This document shows positions 33,434-42,409 of a stretch of DNA of 64,000 nucleotides, in pieces. The notes beneath the pieces are model-generated. The model was not told the DNA's origin. It did not search any database and was given only the letters and a program-made list of their open reading frames with translations. The position numbers and the translations under genes are program-made. This DNA is from an uncultured Clostridia bacterium (GTDB lineage: Bacteria > Bacillota > Clostridia > Oscillospirales > Butyricicoccaceae). Location of the stretch: contig CAJUSB010000001.1 of NCBI GenBank assembly GCA_910589115.1, forward strand, positions 82,548 through 146,547, written 5' to 3'. Numbering within the stretch: the first letter of the stretch is position 1; the number at the start of each line of letters is the position of its first letter.

Positions 33434-36226
33434 ATGCCGCAGGATTACAATGCAACGATCCACCTGCCAAAAACCGATTTCCCAATGCGGGCGGGCCTGC
33501 CCAAGCGGGAGCCCGGTTTCCAGGAGCAGTGGGAAAAAGATCATCTTTATCAGCAGGTGATGGAGAAAAATGAAGGGAAACCCTTGTTTATCCTCCATGA
33601 CGGCCCTCCGTATGCCAACGGAAACCTGCATATGGGCCATGCACTGAATAAAGTCTTAAAGGATATGATTGTCCGTTATAAGAATATGGCGGGTTTTCAT
33701 GCACCCTATACGCCGGGTTGGGATACCCATGGTCTTCCTATTGAGCGGCAGGCCATCAAGGCATACGGCATGGACCGCGATAAGGTATCGGTTGCGGAAT
33801 TCCGCTCCAAATGTGAAGAGTTTGCGCGTGAGCATGTCGATACCCAGCGGACGCAGTTTAAGCGTTTGGGCGTTATTGGCGACTGGGAAAATCCGTATTT
33901 GACGCTGACCCATGATTTTGAGGCTAAGCAGATCGAAGTCTTTGGGGAAATGGTAAAAAAAGGTTTTATCTATAAAGGGATGAAGCCGGTTTACTGGTGC
34001 CCGAAGGATGAGACTGCGCTTGCAGAGGCTGAAATCGAATATCAGGATGTACCCTGTAAATCCATTTTCGTCAAATTTGCTGTGACCGATGATAAAGGCG
34101 TTATTACGAAGCAGATTGGCAGTGCTGAAAACGTTTATTTTGTCATTTGGACCACTACGACCTGGACAATCCCGGGCAACCTTGCGATTTCACTTAACCC
34201 ATTTTTTGAATATGACTTTGTACGGGTACCGAGCGGTGAGGTTTATGTACTTGCAAAAGAGCTTGTCAAGTCGGTGATGGAAAAGGCGGGCATCCCGTCC
34301 TGGGAAGTCCTTGCAACAGTGCTTGGCTCCGATCTTGAAATGATCAAGACACGTCACCCGCTGTTTGAACGCGAGTCTGTTGTAATTACCGGTGAGCATG
34401 TTACGCTGGATGCCGGTACGGGCTGTGTCCATACGGCTCCAGGATTCGGTGCTGATGACTTTATTGTCTGCCAGAAATACCAGATTCCTATTATCGTTCC
34501 GGTGGATGAAAAGGGCTGCCACACCGCAGAATCCGGCAAATACGAGGGCCTGTATGTAGACGATTCCAATGAAATCATTCTCAAGGATTTGGAAGCGTGC
34601 GGCGCACTGCTTGCAACAGAGGATATTGTGCACTCTTATCCGCATTGCTGGCGCTGCAAAAACCCGATTATCTTCCGTACCACCGAACAGTGGTTCTGTT
34701 CGATCGACGCTTTGAAGGATGATGCGGTCAAGGCGTGCCATAATATTACCTGGCTGCCCGGGTGGGGCGAAGAACGCATGACCTCCATGATTATGGAGCG
34801 TTCCGACTGGTGCATTTCCCGTCAGCGTATTTGGGGCGTACCGATTCCGATTTTCTTCTGCAAAGACTGCGGGAAACCGTTGGTCAACGAACGCACGATT
34901 CAGATTGTTTCCGAGCTGTTCCGGGAGCGCGGCTCCAATGCATGGTTCGAGCTGGACGCTTCGGAGATTCTGCCGGAAGATATCCGGTGTGAATGCGGCT
35001 GCGGTGCTTTTGATAAGGAAACGGATACCATGGATGTGTGGTTTGATTCAGGTTCCTCCCATGCAGCTGTCCTGGAAGATGGCAAGTTCCCATATTTACA
35101 GTTCCCGGCAGATTTATATTTGGAAGGCAATGATCAGTATCGCGGCTGGTTCCAGTCGTCCATGCTGACTTCAATCGCAATAAAAGGGGTCGCGCCTTAT
35201 AAGACGGTAATCACCCATGGTATGATTGTGGATGAAGAACGTCAGAAAATGTCCAAATCTTTAGGCAACGGCATCAGCCTGCAGGATATTTTGAAGGATT
35301 ATGGCGCGGATATCGTGCGTCTGTGGGTTGCATCGGCAGACTACCGGCAGGATATGCGTATTTCCAAAGAAATGTTTAAGCATCTGTCTCAAAATTATTT
35401 GAAAATCCGCAATACTGCGCGTTATATCCTCGGCAACCTGAATGGTTTTGATGTTTCCACGCTTCTGTCATATGCTGAGTTGGAAGAGCTTGACCAGTGG
35501 GCACTGATGAAGCTGAACGAACTGATTGGCAAAGTGATTGCGGGCTATGATGCTTATGAGTTCCACACTGTCCTTCATGCAATCCATAATTTCTGCGTTG
35601 TAGATATGTCAAATTTCTATCTCGATGTGATTAAGGATCGTCTGTATTGTGATGAAGGAAAGCTCCGTTTGTCTGCACAGACTGCAATGTTCCATATTTT
35701 GGATGCATTGGTGCGTATGATTTCGCCCATTCTGTGCTTTACTTCGGACGAAATCTGGAAAGCAATGCCGCACCAGGAAGGGGACGACCTGCGCAACATC
35801 CTTCTGAACACAATGCCGTCATCTAATGAAACCTGGGGATTTGATGACGCGAAGCAGCAGAAGTGGAACCGTCTGCTGGCCCTGCGTGACGAGGTCAATC
35901 GTGCGCTCGAGTCTGCACGGAACCAGAAAACTATCGGTAAACCGCTGGAAGCTGCTGTAACGGTTGAGTTTGATGAACCTGCATACAGTTATTTCACCGG
36001 GAATTTCACAGAGGAAGCACTTGCCGATCTGTGCATTGTATCAGAGCTGCACTTGGCTTCGGGTGACGGCGCACCCGAAAGCGCGGAAAACCGTGACGGC
36101 GCAAAGGTTACCGTTGCCCGTGCGTCAGGCGAAAAGTGCGAGCGCTGCTGGAAAATGATCGGCAGCGTGGGCGCTAATGCCAAACATCCGACACTTTGCG
36201 CACGCTGTGCGTCCGTAGTAGGATGA
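33434..36226 (+). CDS. ileS: Isoleucyl-tRNA synthetase
   Basis: Class I synthetase charging tRNA-Ile, with editing against valine. HMGH is at residues 66-69 and KMSKS at 605-609. The CP1 editing domain lies between them (TTTWTIPGNLAI; LDAGTGCVHTAPGFG). A C-terminal zinc finger has CERCWKM and LCARC. The length of 930 aa is typical of the bacterial IleS1 type. It follows divIVA, a common order in Firmicutes. The 83-bp leader is too short for a T-box and shows none. A strong terminator follows. Confidence 0.97.
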   Translation: MPQDYNATIHLPKTDFPMRAGLPKREPGFQEQWEKDHLYQQVMEKNEGKPLFILHDGPPYANGNLHMGHALNKVLKDMIVRYKNMAGFHAPYTPGWDTHGLPIERQAIKAYGMDRDKVSVAEFRSKCEEFAREHVDTQRTQFKRLGVIGDWENPYLTLTHDFEAKQIEVFGEMVKKGFIYKGMKPVYWCPKDETALAEAEIEYQDVPCKSIFVKFAVTDDKGVITKQIGSAENVYFVIWTTTTWTIPGNLAISLNPFFEYDFVRVPSGEVYVLAKELVKSVMEKAGIPSWEVLATVLGSDLEMIKTRHPLFERESVVITGEHVTLDAGTGCVHTAPGFGADDFIVCQKYQIPIIVPVDEKGCHTAESGKYEGLYVDDSNEIILKDLEACGALLATEDIVHSYPHCWRCKNPIIFRTTEQWFCSIDALKDDAVKACHNITWLPGWGEERMTSMIMERSDWCISRQRIWGVPIPIFFCKDCGKPLVNERTIQIVSELFRERGSNAWFELDASEILPEDIRCECGCGAFDKETDTMDVWFDSGSSHAAVLEDGKFPYLQFPADLYLEGNDQYRGWFQSSMLTSIAIKGVAPYKTVITHGMIVDEERQKMSKSLGNGISLQDILKDYGADIVRLWVASADYRQDMRISKEMFKHLSQNYLKIRNTARYILGNLNGFDVSTLLSYAELEELDQWALMKLNELIGKVIAGYDAYEFHTVLHAIHNFCVVDMSNFYLDVIKDRLYCDEGKLRLSAQTAMFHILDALVRMISPILCFTSDEIWKAMPHQEGDDLRNILLNTMPSSNETWGFDDAKQQKWNRLLALRDEVNRALESARNQKTIGKPLEAAVTVEFDEPAYSYFTGNFTEEALADLCIVSELHLASGDGAPESAENRDGAKVTVARASGEKCERCWKMIGSVGANAKHPTLCARCASVVG

Positions 36227-36235
36227 GAATAACAG

Positions 36236-36260
36236 GGGCAGGCGTTTGCCTGCCCTTTTT
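36236..36260 (+). terminator. Intrinsic terminator after ileS
   Basis: Perfect 8-bp stem GGGCAGGC/GCCTGCCC (36236-36243/36248-36255), GTTT loop, then TTTTT. It lies only 20 nt before the lspA ATG. Confidence 0.92.
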
Positions 36261-36279
36261 CCGAAATGGGGGGAAGCCT

Positions 36280-36756
36280 ATGCTGGCTGTTTTATCAATC
36301 TTGGGCATGATCGTACTGGATCAGGCGGTCAAGCTGTGGGCAGTGCGCGTACTTGCGTCGATCGGGGATATCCCACTGATAAATGGGATATTTCATTTGA
36401 CGTATGTAGAAAACCGCGGGTCAGCATTTGGGCTGTTCCTGAATCAAAGGGTGTTGTTCATGGTATTGACGCCGATTGTACTGGCTGCGGTAAGCATTGC
36501 ACTCTGGCGCGGAATCATCCAGACAAAAACAGGGAAATGGTCGATGTATCTGTTGTTTGGCGGTGCGGTCGGGAACTTTATTGACCGGATCATACGCGGA
36601 TATGTCGTTGACCTGTTTTATTTTAAGCTAATCAACTTCCCGGTGTTTAATATAGCCGATATTTTTATCTGTACGGGTGCGGCGCTGTTTTTCATTTACT
36701 TTCAATTCCAACACAAGCCTGTGGAGCAGAAAAAAGAGGTGGAGACCGATGGCTGA
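36280..36756 (+). CDS. lspA: Lipoprotein signal peptidase (signal peptidase II)
   Basis: Integral membrane aspartyl protease that cleaves signal peptides of prolipoproteins. It has four transmembrane helices. Motifs are VENRGSAFGLF near residue 45, GAVGNFIDRIIRG, and the two catalytic Asp in VVD and FNIAD. The start at 36280 (MLAVLSILGM) follows GGGGGGAAG; the longer frame would run through the ileS terminator. The length is 158 aa. It overlaps rluD by 8 nt, the normal lspA-rluD pairing. Confidence 0.95.
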   Translation: MLAVLSILGMIVLDQAVKLWAVRVLASIGDIPLINGIFHLTYVENRGSAFGLFLNQRVLFMVLTPIVLAAVSIALWRGIIQTKTGKWSMYLLFGGAVGNFIDRIIRGYVVDLFYFKLINFPVFNIADIFICTGAALFFIYFQFQHKPVEQKKEVETDG

Positions 36757-37672
36757 AACGCTTTTACTGTATCCGGCAGCGGCAGAAGCAGGGCAGCGGA
36801 TCGATGCATATTTGAGCGGCGCCGTTCCCGGATTAACGCGGAGTGCGGCGCAGAGGCTGCTTTTAGAGGGCGCGGTAACAGTTGGCGGAAAGGCACTGAA
36901 AAAAAATGATCGTACTACAGAAGCAGATGAGATTCAAATTGTACTTCCTGATGTAAAGGCTATTGGCTTAACACCGGAAAACCTGCCTTTGGATATCATT
37001 TATGAGGATGAATCCATCATTGTTGTTAATAAGTTGCGCGGAATGGTTGTCCATCCTGCGCCCGGTAACTGGAACGGAACGCTGGTCAATGCGCTGATGT
37101 ATCATTGCGGGGGGCGCTTGTCTGGCATCAATGGTGAGCTGCGTCCGGGAATCGTGCACCGAATTGATAAGGATACTTCCGGGCTGCTGGTCGTTGCCAA
37201 AAATGATGCAGCACATCAGAGCCTTTCTGAACAAATCCAGCGTCACGCTGTCCAAAGAGAGTATGAAGCGATTGTAATCGGTGCTTTCCGCGAGCCGGAG
37301 GGGACGATTGATTTACCGATTGCGCGGCATCCTGCACAGCGGAAATGTATGGCGGTACAGCCTGACGGACGGGAAGCGATCACACATTATCAAACAATTT
37401 CCGTATATCCCGGCTATTCTCATATGGCATTCCGGTTGGAAACCGGACGCACACACCAGATTCGAGTGCATATGAAAGCTGCTGGTCATCCCATCATTGG
37501 TGATCCGCTGTACGGCGCAAAAAAGGATCGCTTTTCGGGCATTGGCGGACAGTGCCTTCACGCGGCACATCTGACGCTGGCACATCCAGAAACAGGGGAG
37601 CAAATGCGGTTTGATGCACCGCTGCCGGAATATTTCATTGAAATCATTGGAAAGCTGGAAAAAATGATATGA
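36749..37672 (+). CDS. rluD: RluA family pseudouridine synthase (RluD-like)
   Basis: Isomerises uridine to pseudouridine in 23S rRNA. The N-terminal S4 domain is residues about 14-75 (QRIDAYLSGAVPGLTRSAAQ). The catalytic Asp is in GIVHRIDKDTSGLLVVAK near residue 140. The late motif ETGRTHQIRVHMKAAGHPI is also present. The start at 36749 lies inside lspA and follows AGAGGTGGAGA. The length of 307 aa is typical. It overlaps the HAD gene by ATGA. Confidence 0.95.
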   Translation: MAETLLLYPAAAEAGQRIDAYLSGAVPGLTRSAAQRLLLEGAVTVGGKALKKNDRTTEADEIQIVLPDVKAIGLTPENLPLDIIYEDESIIVVNKLRGMVVHPAPGNWNGTLVNALMYHCGGRLSGINGELRPGIVHRIDKDTSGLLVVAKNDAAHQSLSEQIQRHAVQREYEAIVIGAFREPEGTIDLPIARHPAQRKCMAVQPDGREAITHYQTISVYPGYSHMAFRLETGRTHQIRVHMKAAGHPIIGDPLYGAKKDRFSGIGGQCLHAAHLTLAHPETGEQMRFDAPLPEYFIEIIGKLEKMI

Positions 37673-38478
37673 AACGATTTGAAGGGGTACTGCTGGCAAG
37701 CGATATGGATGGTACACTTCTAAACAGCAGCCGTCTGATTGGCCGTGAGAACCGTGAAGCGCTGCGCTGGTTTACTGACTGCGGAGGACGTTTTTGTGTT
37801 GCAACCGGACGCGCAGTTGAAGTGACAAGAATGTATTTTAATGATATCCCGGTTAATGCACCTTATATCTGTTTGAACGGTGCGCTGGTTTATTCACCGG
37901 ATGGAATGCTTTTGCGTCATAATGCAATGCCAAAAGAAGCGCAGGATTTACTGGATGCGGCACGGTCAGTTTATCCAGAGGTTGGAATCGAAATCTATGT
38001 AAAAGAAAAGGCTTTTATTTTGCATGACCATCCAATGACCCAGCATCATTTCCGGATTCTTGGCATTGACCCGCCGCGCCGTTCGCTGGAAGAACTGCCG
38101 TCCTGTACGGAATGGAGTAAAATAAATCTAACTGGCGAGCAAGAGCGTATTGCAGAATTGCAAAATCGTTTGTCAGAATTTCGTGGAAGTTTTTCGACTG
38201 CATCGGCTATGCCGATTTTCTGTGAGGTAACGGCAGCGAATGCGACCAAGGGGGAAGCGGTTCAACAGGTGGCAGAACTTTGCGAAATTTCAGATGCGCA
38301 TATTTATGTGGCAGGGGATAGTGCAAATGACCTGTCAATGATGCAGAAATTTTATTCCTTTGCACCGGAGAACGGCGAAGGATGTGCATTAAATGCAGCA
38401 AATGAGATTGTTTGTGACAACAACTGCGGCGCGATTGCGGAAATTGTCAAAGCGCTCGCAAACAAATATCCAGAGTAA
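37669..38478 (+). CDS. Cof-type HAD-IIB family hydrolase
   Basis: Phosphatase of the HAD superfamily. Motif I is ASDMDGTLLNSS near residue 10, motif II is CVATGR, and motif IV is VAGDSANDLSMMQ near residue 210. A type IIB cap lies between. These enzymes dephosphorylate sugar phosphates, flavin mononucleotide or PLP; the substrate is not predictable here. The length is 269 aa. The start overlaps rluD by ATGA and a perfect terminator follows the stop. Confidence 0.9.
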   Translation: MKRFEGVLLASDMDGTLLNSSRLIGRENREALRWFTDCGGRFCVATGRAVEVTRMYFNDIPVNAPYICLNGALVYSPDGMLLRHNAMPKEAQDLLDAARSVYPEVGIEIYVKEKAFILHDHPMTQHHFRILGIDPPRRSLEELPSCTEWSKINLTGEQERIAELQNRLSEFRGSFSTASAMPIFCEVTAANATKGEAVQQVAELCEISDAHIYVAGDSANDLSMMQKFYSFAPENGEGCALNAANEIVCDNNCGAIAEIVKALANKYPE

Positions 38479-38506
38479 AAAACAGTGGCAAAAAGCCACT
38501 GTTTTT
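38478..38506. terminator. Bidirectional intrinsic terminator
   Basis: Perfect 12-bp stem AAAAACAGTGGC/GCCACTGTTTTT with an AAAAA loop. It ends the lspA-rluD-HAD transcript and can also serve the convergent gene. Confidence 0.92.
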
Positions 38507-38571
38507 CCAACGATAGAAATTGCAGAAATATGTTTGTAATGGTCGGGCATATCCTGTTGAGCCAAAAACCT

Positions 38572-39060
38572 TTACAGTGTTTTAGCTCTGGGTAAAACTG
38601 TCAGCTCCAAATCATCGATAGCCTCTTGCCCCAGTGCTGTAAGTGCCATACTTCCATATTCAATTTCAGGCACTGCAAATCCGTTGGCCTGTGCACAAAA
38701 TTCTGTAAAGGCAGAAGAGTTGACGTATTCGGAATAATTAAAATGTCCTAACGGCTCGGTATAACTGATAGAAATGAGCCGCAGCTGGGCGAGCCGGTCA
38801 AGCACAGAAGCGGTCTGCTCAATCGTTTCCAGCGTGTCGGATGCTTCCAAAATGAAGACCGGCGCAAGATTGTCATTTTTTTGTATGGGTTCCCCGAAAC
38901 GTCGTAATGCAAACCGAACCACCGGCAAAAAGGGGAGCTCGGCAAATCGAAGCAGGAAAGCAGCTTCTCTTTGATGAAGCCGAAGCTCTTTCGGTTGGCC
39001 GCAGCCTGTACAACACGGGGTTTCGCCGCAGCCCGCACATGATTGATGGCAACACTGCAT
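38572..39060 (-). CDS. Hypothetical protein with Cys-rich N-terminus
   Basis: 162 aa. I do not recognise the family. The first 21 residues contain eight cysteines in paired and C-x2-C arrangements (CCHQSCAGCGETPCCTGCG), suggesting a zinc or Fe-S site. The rest looks like a small winged-helix-type fold ending in YGSMALTALGQEAIDDLEL. The gene has a good RBS (GGAGAG) and its own promoter (39119-39147), and is divergent from aspS. A redox- or metal-sensing regulator is only a guess. Confidence 0.7.
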   Translation of the reverse strand: MQCCHQSCAGCGETPCCTGCGQPKELRLHQREAAFLLRFAELPFLPVVRFALRRFGEPIQKNDNLAPVFILEASDTLETIEQTASVLDRLAQLRLISISYTEPLGHFNYSEYVNSSAFTEFCAQANGFAVPEIEYGSMALTALGQEAIDDLELTVLPRAKTL

Positions 39061-39118
39061 GGTTCATCTCTCCTTTCGGCTGTAGTTCAGTATGCCTGCA
39101 AATCCATAAACTATCCAT

Positions 39119-39147
39119 AATATAGCACCTTTTTGTCCGGCCTGCAA
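39119..39147 (-). promoter_or_regulatory. Sigma-A promoter for the Cys-rich hypothetical gene
   Basis: Minus strand: TTGCAG (39147-39142), 17-nt spacer ending in TGC, TATATT (39124-39119). It lies 58 bp before the start codon. Confidence 0.7.
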
Positions 39148-39329
39148 GGGAAAAGTTTTTGTCTTCCGCAGCTGTCCCTTTGATAACAGAAAGAGGGTAT
39201 CCGCTGGCTCTGAATGAAAGGTGAAACTGATTATGCAAATTTGCCTCATTTTAACAGAATCCGAAGGCCTGCCTTCCGGCATCACATGAGAGGGGGCGGT
39301 ACTTTTTGGTTAAAATACGGAAATAAGCC

Positions 39330-39357
39330 TTGAATTCATTCAAATTTCTGCTATAAT
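39330..39357 (+). promoter_or_regulatory. Sigma-A promoter for aspS
   Basis: TTGAAT (39330-39335), 16-nt spacer, TATAAT (39352-39357) with an extended TGC before it. The leader to the ATG is about 43 nt, without terminator or T-box. The 345-bp gap contains only the two divergent promoters. Confidence 0.8.
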
Positions 39358-39405
39358 ATAGAGGTTGATTTGTATAAAAATTGAAGCATAGAGAGGCAAG
39401 TCGTT

Positions 39406-40728
39406 ATGGAATTTATTTCTACTCCAAAGCAGTATACAGATGCTGTTGAACAGGCCGCCGCCGCGATCGGCCAGTCAGTCACCCTGCGCGGTACAGTGCA
39501 CCGTGTACGCGATATGTCCGATTTTGCGTTTGTTGTCGTGCGTGTCAACCGCGGCCTGATCCAGTGTATGATGAGGGGCGAGGTATCCGGGCTGACAAAG
39601 GCTGATCTCAAGGACGGAATGGTAATTGAATTTTCAGGCAGTGTGCATGAAGAACCGCGTGCTGAGCATGGTTTTGAAATTGTATTAGAAGCAGTCAAGG
39701 TACTTGCAAAACCGGCAGAGCAGCTTCCGGTCCCATTGGGCAAAAAGTATATGGGGCTGACGCTTGATGTTGACCTTCCGCTTCGCCCGGTGACACTGCG
39801 TCATCCGATCAAGCAGGCAGTGTTCCGCGTTCAGGGAGCGATTGCAGATGGTTTTTCAGAATATATGATTTCGCAGGGCTTTACACATATCCATACGCCC
39901 AAAATCGTAACTGCGGGCGCAGAAGGTGGCGCAAGCCTGTTCAAACTTGACTATTTTGGCCGTCCGGCATATCTGGCGCAGTCGCCGCAATTCTATAAGC
40001 AGTATACCGCAGGCATTTTTGGCCGTGTGTTTGAGGTTGGCAGCGTTTACCGTGCGGAGCGCCATAACAGTTCGCGTCATTTGAATGAATATATCGGCCT
40101 GGATTTTGAAATGGCCTATATTGATTCCATGTATGAAGTCATGGAAATGGAAACCGGAATGCTTCGGTATCTGATGGAATATCTGAAAAAGCATGTTGCC
40201 CCTGAACTCGCACTGCTGAAAGCTGATATTCCGGAAGTAGGACAGATTCCGACGGTGACCTTTGACGAAGCCAAGCAGATTATGCAGGATAAATTCGATC
40301 ATAAATCGAAAAACCGTTATGATTTGAATCCAGATGAAGAAGTTATGATCTGCAAATGGGCAAAGGAAGAATACGGATGTGATTTCTGCTTTGTCACACA
40401 TTTTCCGTCTGCAAAGCGTCCTTTTTATGCGATGGACGATCCGGAGAATCCGAAATATGCACTTTCGTTTGACTTGTTGTTCCGTGGGCTTGAGATTACA
40501 ACTGGCGGCCAGCGTATCCACGATTACCATGAGCAGATTGCCAAACTGGAGGCACGGAAAATGGACGTTTCTCTGTTTGAATCTTTTACCATGCTGCATA
40601 AATATGGGATGCCGCCGCACGGCGGGCTTGGCATTGGCCTGGAGCGCCTGACCATGCAGCTGCTCAAACAACAGAATATCCGTGAGGCATCAATGTTCCC
40701 GCGTGATATGTCCCGCCTGGAGCCCTAA
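39406..40728 (+). CDS. aspS: Aspartyl-tRNA synthetase, archaeal-type (probably aspartate--tRNA(Asn) ligase)
   Basis: Class II synthetase. It has an N-terminal OB-fold anticodon-binding domain (residues about 15-105) directly joined to the catalytic domain and lacks the ~100-aa GAD insertion of bacterial AspRS. Motif 2 is FEVGSVYRAERHNSSRHLNEY, here cited in part around residue 212. The FRGLEITTGGQRIHDY segment and C-terminal motif 3 GLGIGLERLTMQLL are archaeal-like. The length of 440 aa matches archaeal enzymes (bacterial ones are ~590). Such enzymes are often non-discriminating and supply Asp-tRNA(Asn) to GatCAB; that is inference here. Confidence 0.88.
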   Translation: MEFISTPKQYTDAVEQAAAAIGQSVTLRGTVHRVRDMSDFAFVVVRVNRGLIQCMMRGEVSGLTKADLKDGMVIEFSGSVHEEPRAEHGFEIVLEAVKVLAKPAEQLPVPLGKKYMGLTLDVDLPLRPVTLRHPIKQAVFRVQGAIADGFSEYMISQGFTHIHTPKIVTAGAEGGASLFKLDYFGRPAYLAQSPQFYKQYTAGIFGRVFEVGSVYRAERHNSSRHLNEYIGLDFEMAYIDSMYEVMEMETGMLRYLMEYLKKHVAPELALLKADIPEVGQIPTVTFDEAKQIMQDKFDHKSKNRYDLNPDEEVMICKWAKEEYGCDFCFVTHFPSAKRPFYAMDDPENPKYALSFDLLFRGLEITTGGQRIHDYHEQIAKLEARKMDVSLFESFTMLHKYGMPPHGGLGIGLERLTMQLLKQQNIREASMFPRDMSRLEP

Positions 40729-40816
40729 ATACCAGCATAAAATCGCATGAAAACTGTCCGTATGAGTTTATTTTGCAAATAGCAACGACACCATACAGAA
40801 AAGGAAGTTGTCACAA

Positions 40817-41563
40817 ATGAATGAATATATTTTGAGGATGGATGATGCACTGCGCCGCAAATACTTTCCGGATGGGTATTTTTCGAGAAATCAAAAGGTG
40901 CTTCAAAGCTCCACAAGATTTGTTTATGTTGTTTTTGGAATTATAGCGGTGATTGCCGGGTTGTTTACTGCATTATTTGTCTTTATGACGATCCAGACCG
41001 TTAAGGAGGGCAGGAGTGCGTCAAGCGGTATTCCATATGTTGTTGTCAGCCTGGCAGTTACGATATTTTCGATTGGCATGATTGTCGTATTTGTACGCCG
41101 CCGCGGTATGAACACCCAGAAGTGGATGGAATATTTTGCCGAAAAAAGTGCACTGCCCATTGCCGATATGCAGGAGCTTGACAGGCAGGCCGGTGCTGCT
41201 GACAGCTATATAATCCGTCTGGCAGGAAAAGGGAAGGCCGTATTAGAGAATATAGGTGCAGGCCTGCTCACGCGTGATTATATTACAGTTCGTGACGTTA
41301 TAATAAAGCGGAATGAGGTTACAGCTGCTTATTTTTATAACCGTGTTTATTCTATGGTGGACAAGCATGGGGTGAAGGTCACTTATGTTCTGCATCTTGC
41401 AGTGCTTTCCAAGCGTGGACAGTGTATTGATTCCGAGGTGAAGCGCGAGGCTGGGGAACAGCTGATTTCACTTTTGCGGCAAAGCAGCCCCAACATGAAA
41501 ACCCGTGATGGTGAAACCCTTGAGGAAGAAGAATTCAAAGCTCTCTGTGCAGGAGCCGTGTAA
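40817..41563 (+). CDS. Hypothetical membrane protein with two transmembrane helices
   Basis: 248 aa. A cytosolic N-terminus (about 37 residues) is followed by helices at about 38-62 and 73-95, then a soluble domain of 150 residues ending in an acidic stretch. The layout resembles YcxB-type proteins like the one at 63 kb, but sequence similarity is weak. I do not recognise a family. The start at ATG 40817 follows AAGGAAG. It probably continues the aspS transcript (gap 88 bp) and a terminator follows. Confidence 0.7.
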   Translation: MNEYILRMDDALRRKYFPDGYFSRNQKVLQSSTRFVYVVFGIIAVIAGLFTALFVFMTIQTVKEGRSASSGIPYVVVSLAVTIFSIGMIVVFVRRRGMNTQKWMEYFAEKSALPIADMQELDRQAGAADSYIIRLAGKGKAVLENIGAGLLTRDYITVRDVIIKRNEVTAAYFYNRVYSMVDKHGVKVTYVLHLAVLSKRGQCIDSEVKREAGEQLISLLRQSSPNMKTRDGETLEEEEFKALCAGAV

Positions 41564-41604
41564 ACGAAAGGGGTGTCCTGCTAAGGAACCCTCTAAAAAC
41601 AAAG

Positions 41605-41630
41605 ACCAGCCCCGAAAAAGGCTGGTTTTT
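41605..41630 (+). terminator. Intrinsic terminator
   Basis: ACCAGCC/GGCTGGT stem (41605-41611/41620-41626) with an 8-nt loop and a run of T to 41630. Confidence 0.85.
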
Positions 41631-41664
41631 GTTGTAGCTGTGAAAAATAATTGCGACATCTCAC

Positions 41665-41883
41665 TTATATCGCTTTATTGATGGCTTTTTTATATTCGGC
41701 TTTCACTCGGTCAATCGTTTTTCCGCCAATGCCGAAATTCTTGTCCGGTAATTCCTTGATTGTGGTAACGAAAAATTCTTTTGGTACTTTCATAATCTCC
41801 GAGGATACCTCTGTCAGACGCGCGATCAGCTGTTCCTTCTGCTCATCTGATAAAGCTCCACTTTCGATTGTAATATACGGCAT
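41665..41883 (-). CDS. 4-oxalocrotonate tautomerase family protein
   Basis: Small tautomerase whose catalytic residue is the N-terminal Pro exposed after Met removal. The sequence starts MPYITIESGALSDEQK. This fixes the start at 41883, preceded by GGAGAG at the right spacing; the longer frame runs across the promoter. The length of 72 aa is slightly longer than the canonical 62. It is a monocistronic gene with its own promoter. The substrate is unknown. Confidence 0.85.
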   Translation of the reverse strand: MPYITIESGALSDEQKEQLIARLTEVSSEIMKVPKEFFVTTIKELPDKNFGIGGKTIDRVKAEYKKAINKAI

Positions 41884-41928
41884 ATTTTGACTCTCCTTCT
41901 GTATATAGGTTTCAGGTTGTCCAGGGCA

Positions 41929-41957
41929 ATTATAGCACAAATGCGGAAGCCCTTCAA
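41929..41957 (-). promoter_or_regulatory. Sigma-A promoter of the tautomerase gene
   Basis: Minus strand: TTGAAG (41957-41952), 17-nt spacer ending in TGC, TATAAT (41934-41929). Strong extended -10. Confidence 0.82.
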
Positions 41958-42041
41958 GCCCCTTCATTCCAACGGATTTTTATATGGACTTTCATTCTTT
42001 TTATCTCACCTGTAGCATAGGATAAACGGGAGGGATGAATC

Positions 42042-42332
42042 ATGGAGGAGTTATTTGCACTCGTAAAAACCGACTATACGATTATTATTGCCGTACTGTA
42101 TTTTATTGGAATTGGACTGCGCAAATTAAAGGGGTTTCCAAACAATTATATCCCGCTTTGCATCACATTGACAGGGATCGGGCTGGCCGCGCTGAGCTCC
42201 ATTGCACGTCTGTCAGATTATGCAAATCTGGCTGCGCTGGTGTTTGACAGCATTGCACAGGGTATCCTTTGTGCAGGCATGAGCGTCTATGTCAACGAAT
42301 TTATCAAGCATACTTTGAAGAAATCCGAGTAA
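42042..42332 (+). CDS. Phage holin family protein (Hol44-like)
   Basis: 96 aa. A short acidic start is followed by hydrophobic segments at about 12-27, 38-54 and 65-85 with a charged end (HTLKKSE). The layout and motif GIGLRKLKGFPNNYIPLCITLTG-like segment (residues about 25-46) match the phage holin 5-2 (holin superfamily V) group. RBS GGGAGG. No endolysin or phage gene is nearby, so it is either a remnant or a domesticated pore protein. It lies before tagA but tagA has its own promoter. Confidence 0.75.
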   Translation: MEELFALVKTDYTIIIAVLYFIGIGLRKLKGFPNNYIPLCITLTGIGLAALSSIARLSDYANLAALVFDSIAQGILCAGMSVYVNEFIKHTLKKSE

Positions 42333-42338
42333 AGGGCT

Positions 42339-42366
42339 TGAGATTTTTCCGAAACTGGTATATAAT
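42339..42366 (+). promoter_or_regulatory. Sigma-A promoter for tagA-thyX
   Basis: TTGAGA (42339-42344), 16-nt spacer, TATAAT (42361-42366), starting 7 nt after the holin-like stop codon. Confidence 0.75.
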
Positions 42367-42409
42367 ATTAAAGATTACGAATATTTACCGGTTGGAAGTG
42401 GCTTCACAA

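Noticed and set aside
42000..42030. Sporulation sigma-factor promoter before the holin-like gene
   Set aside because: CATAGGATA resembles a sigma-K -10, but no -35 element at the right distance was found.
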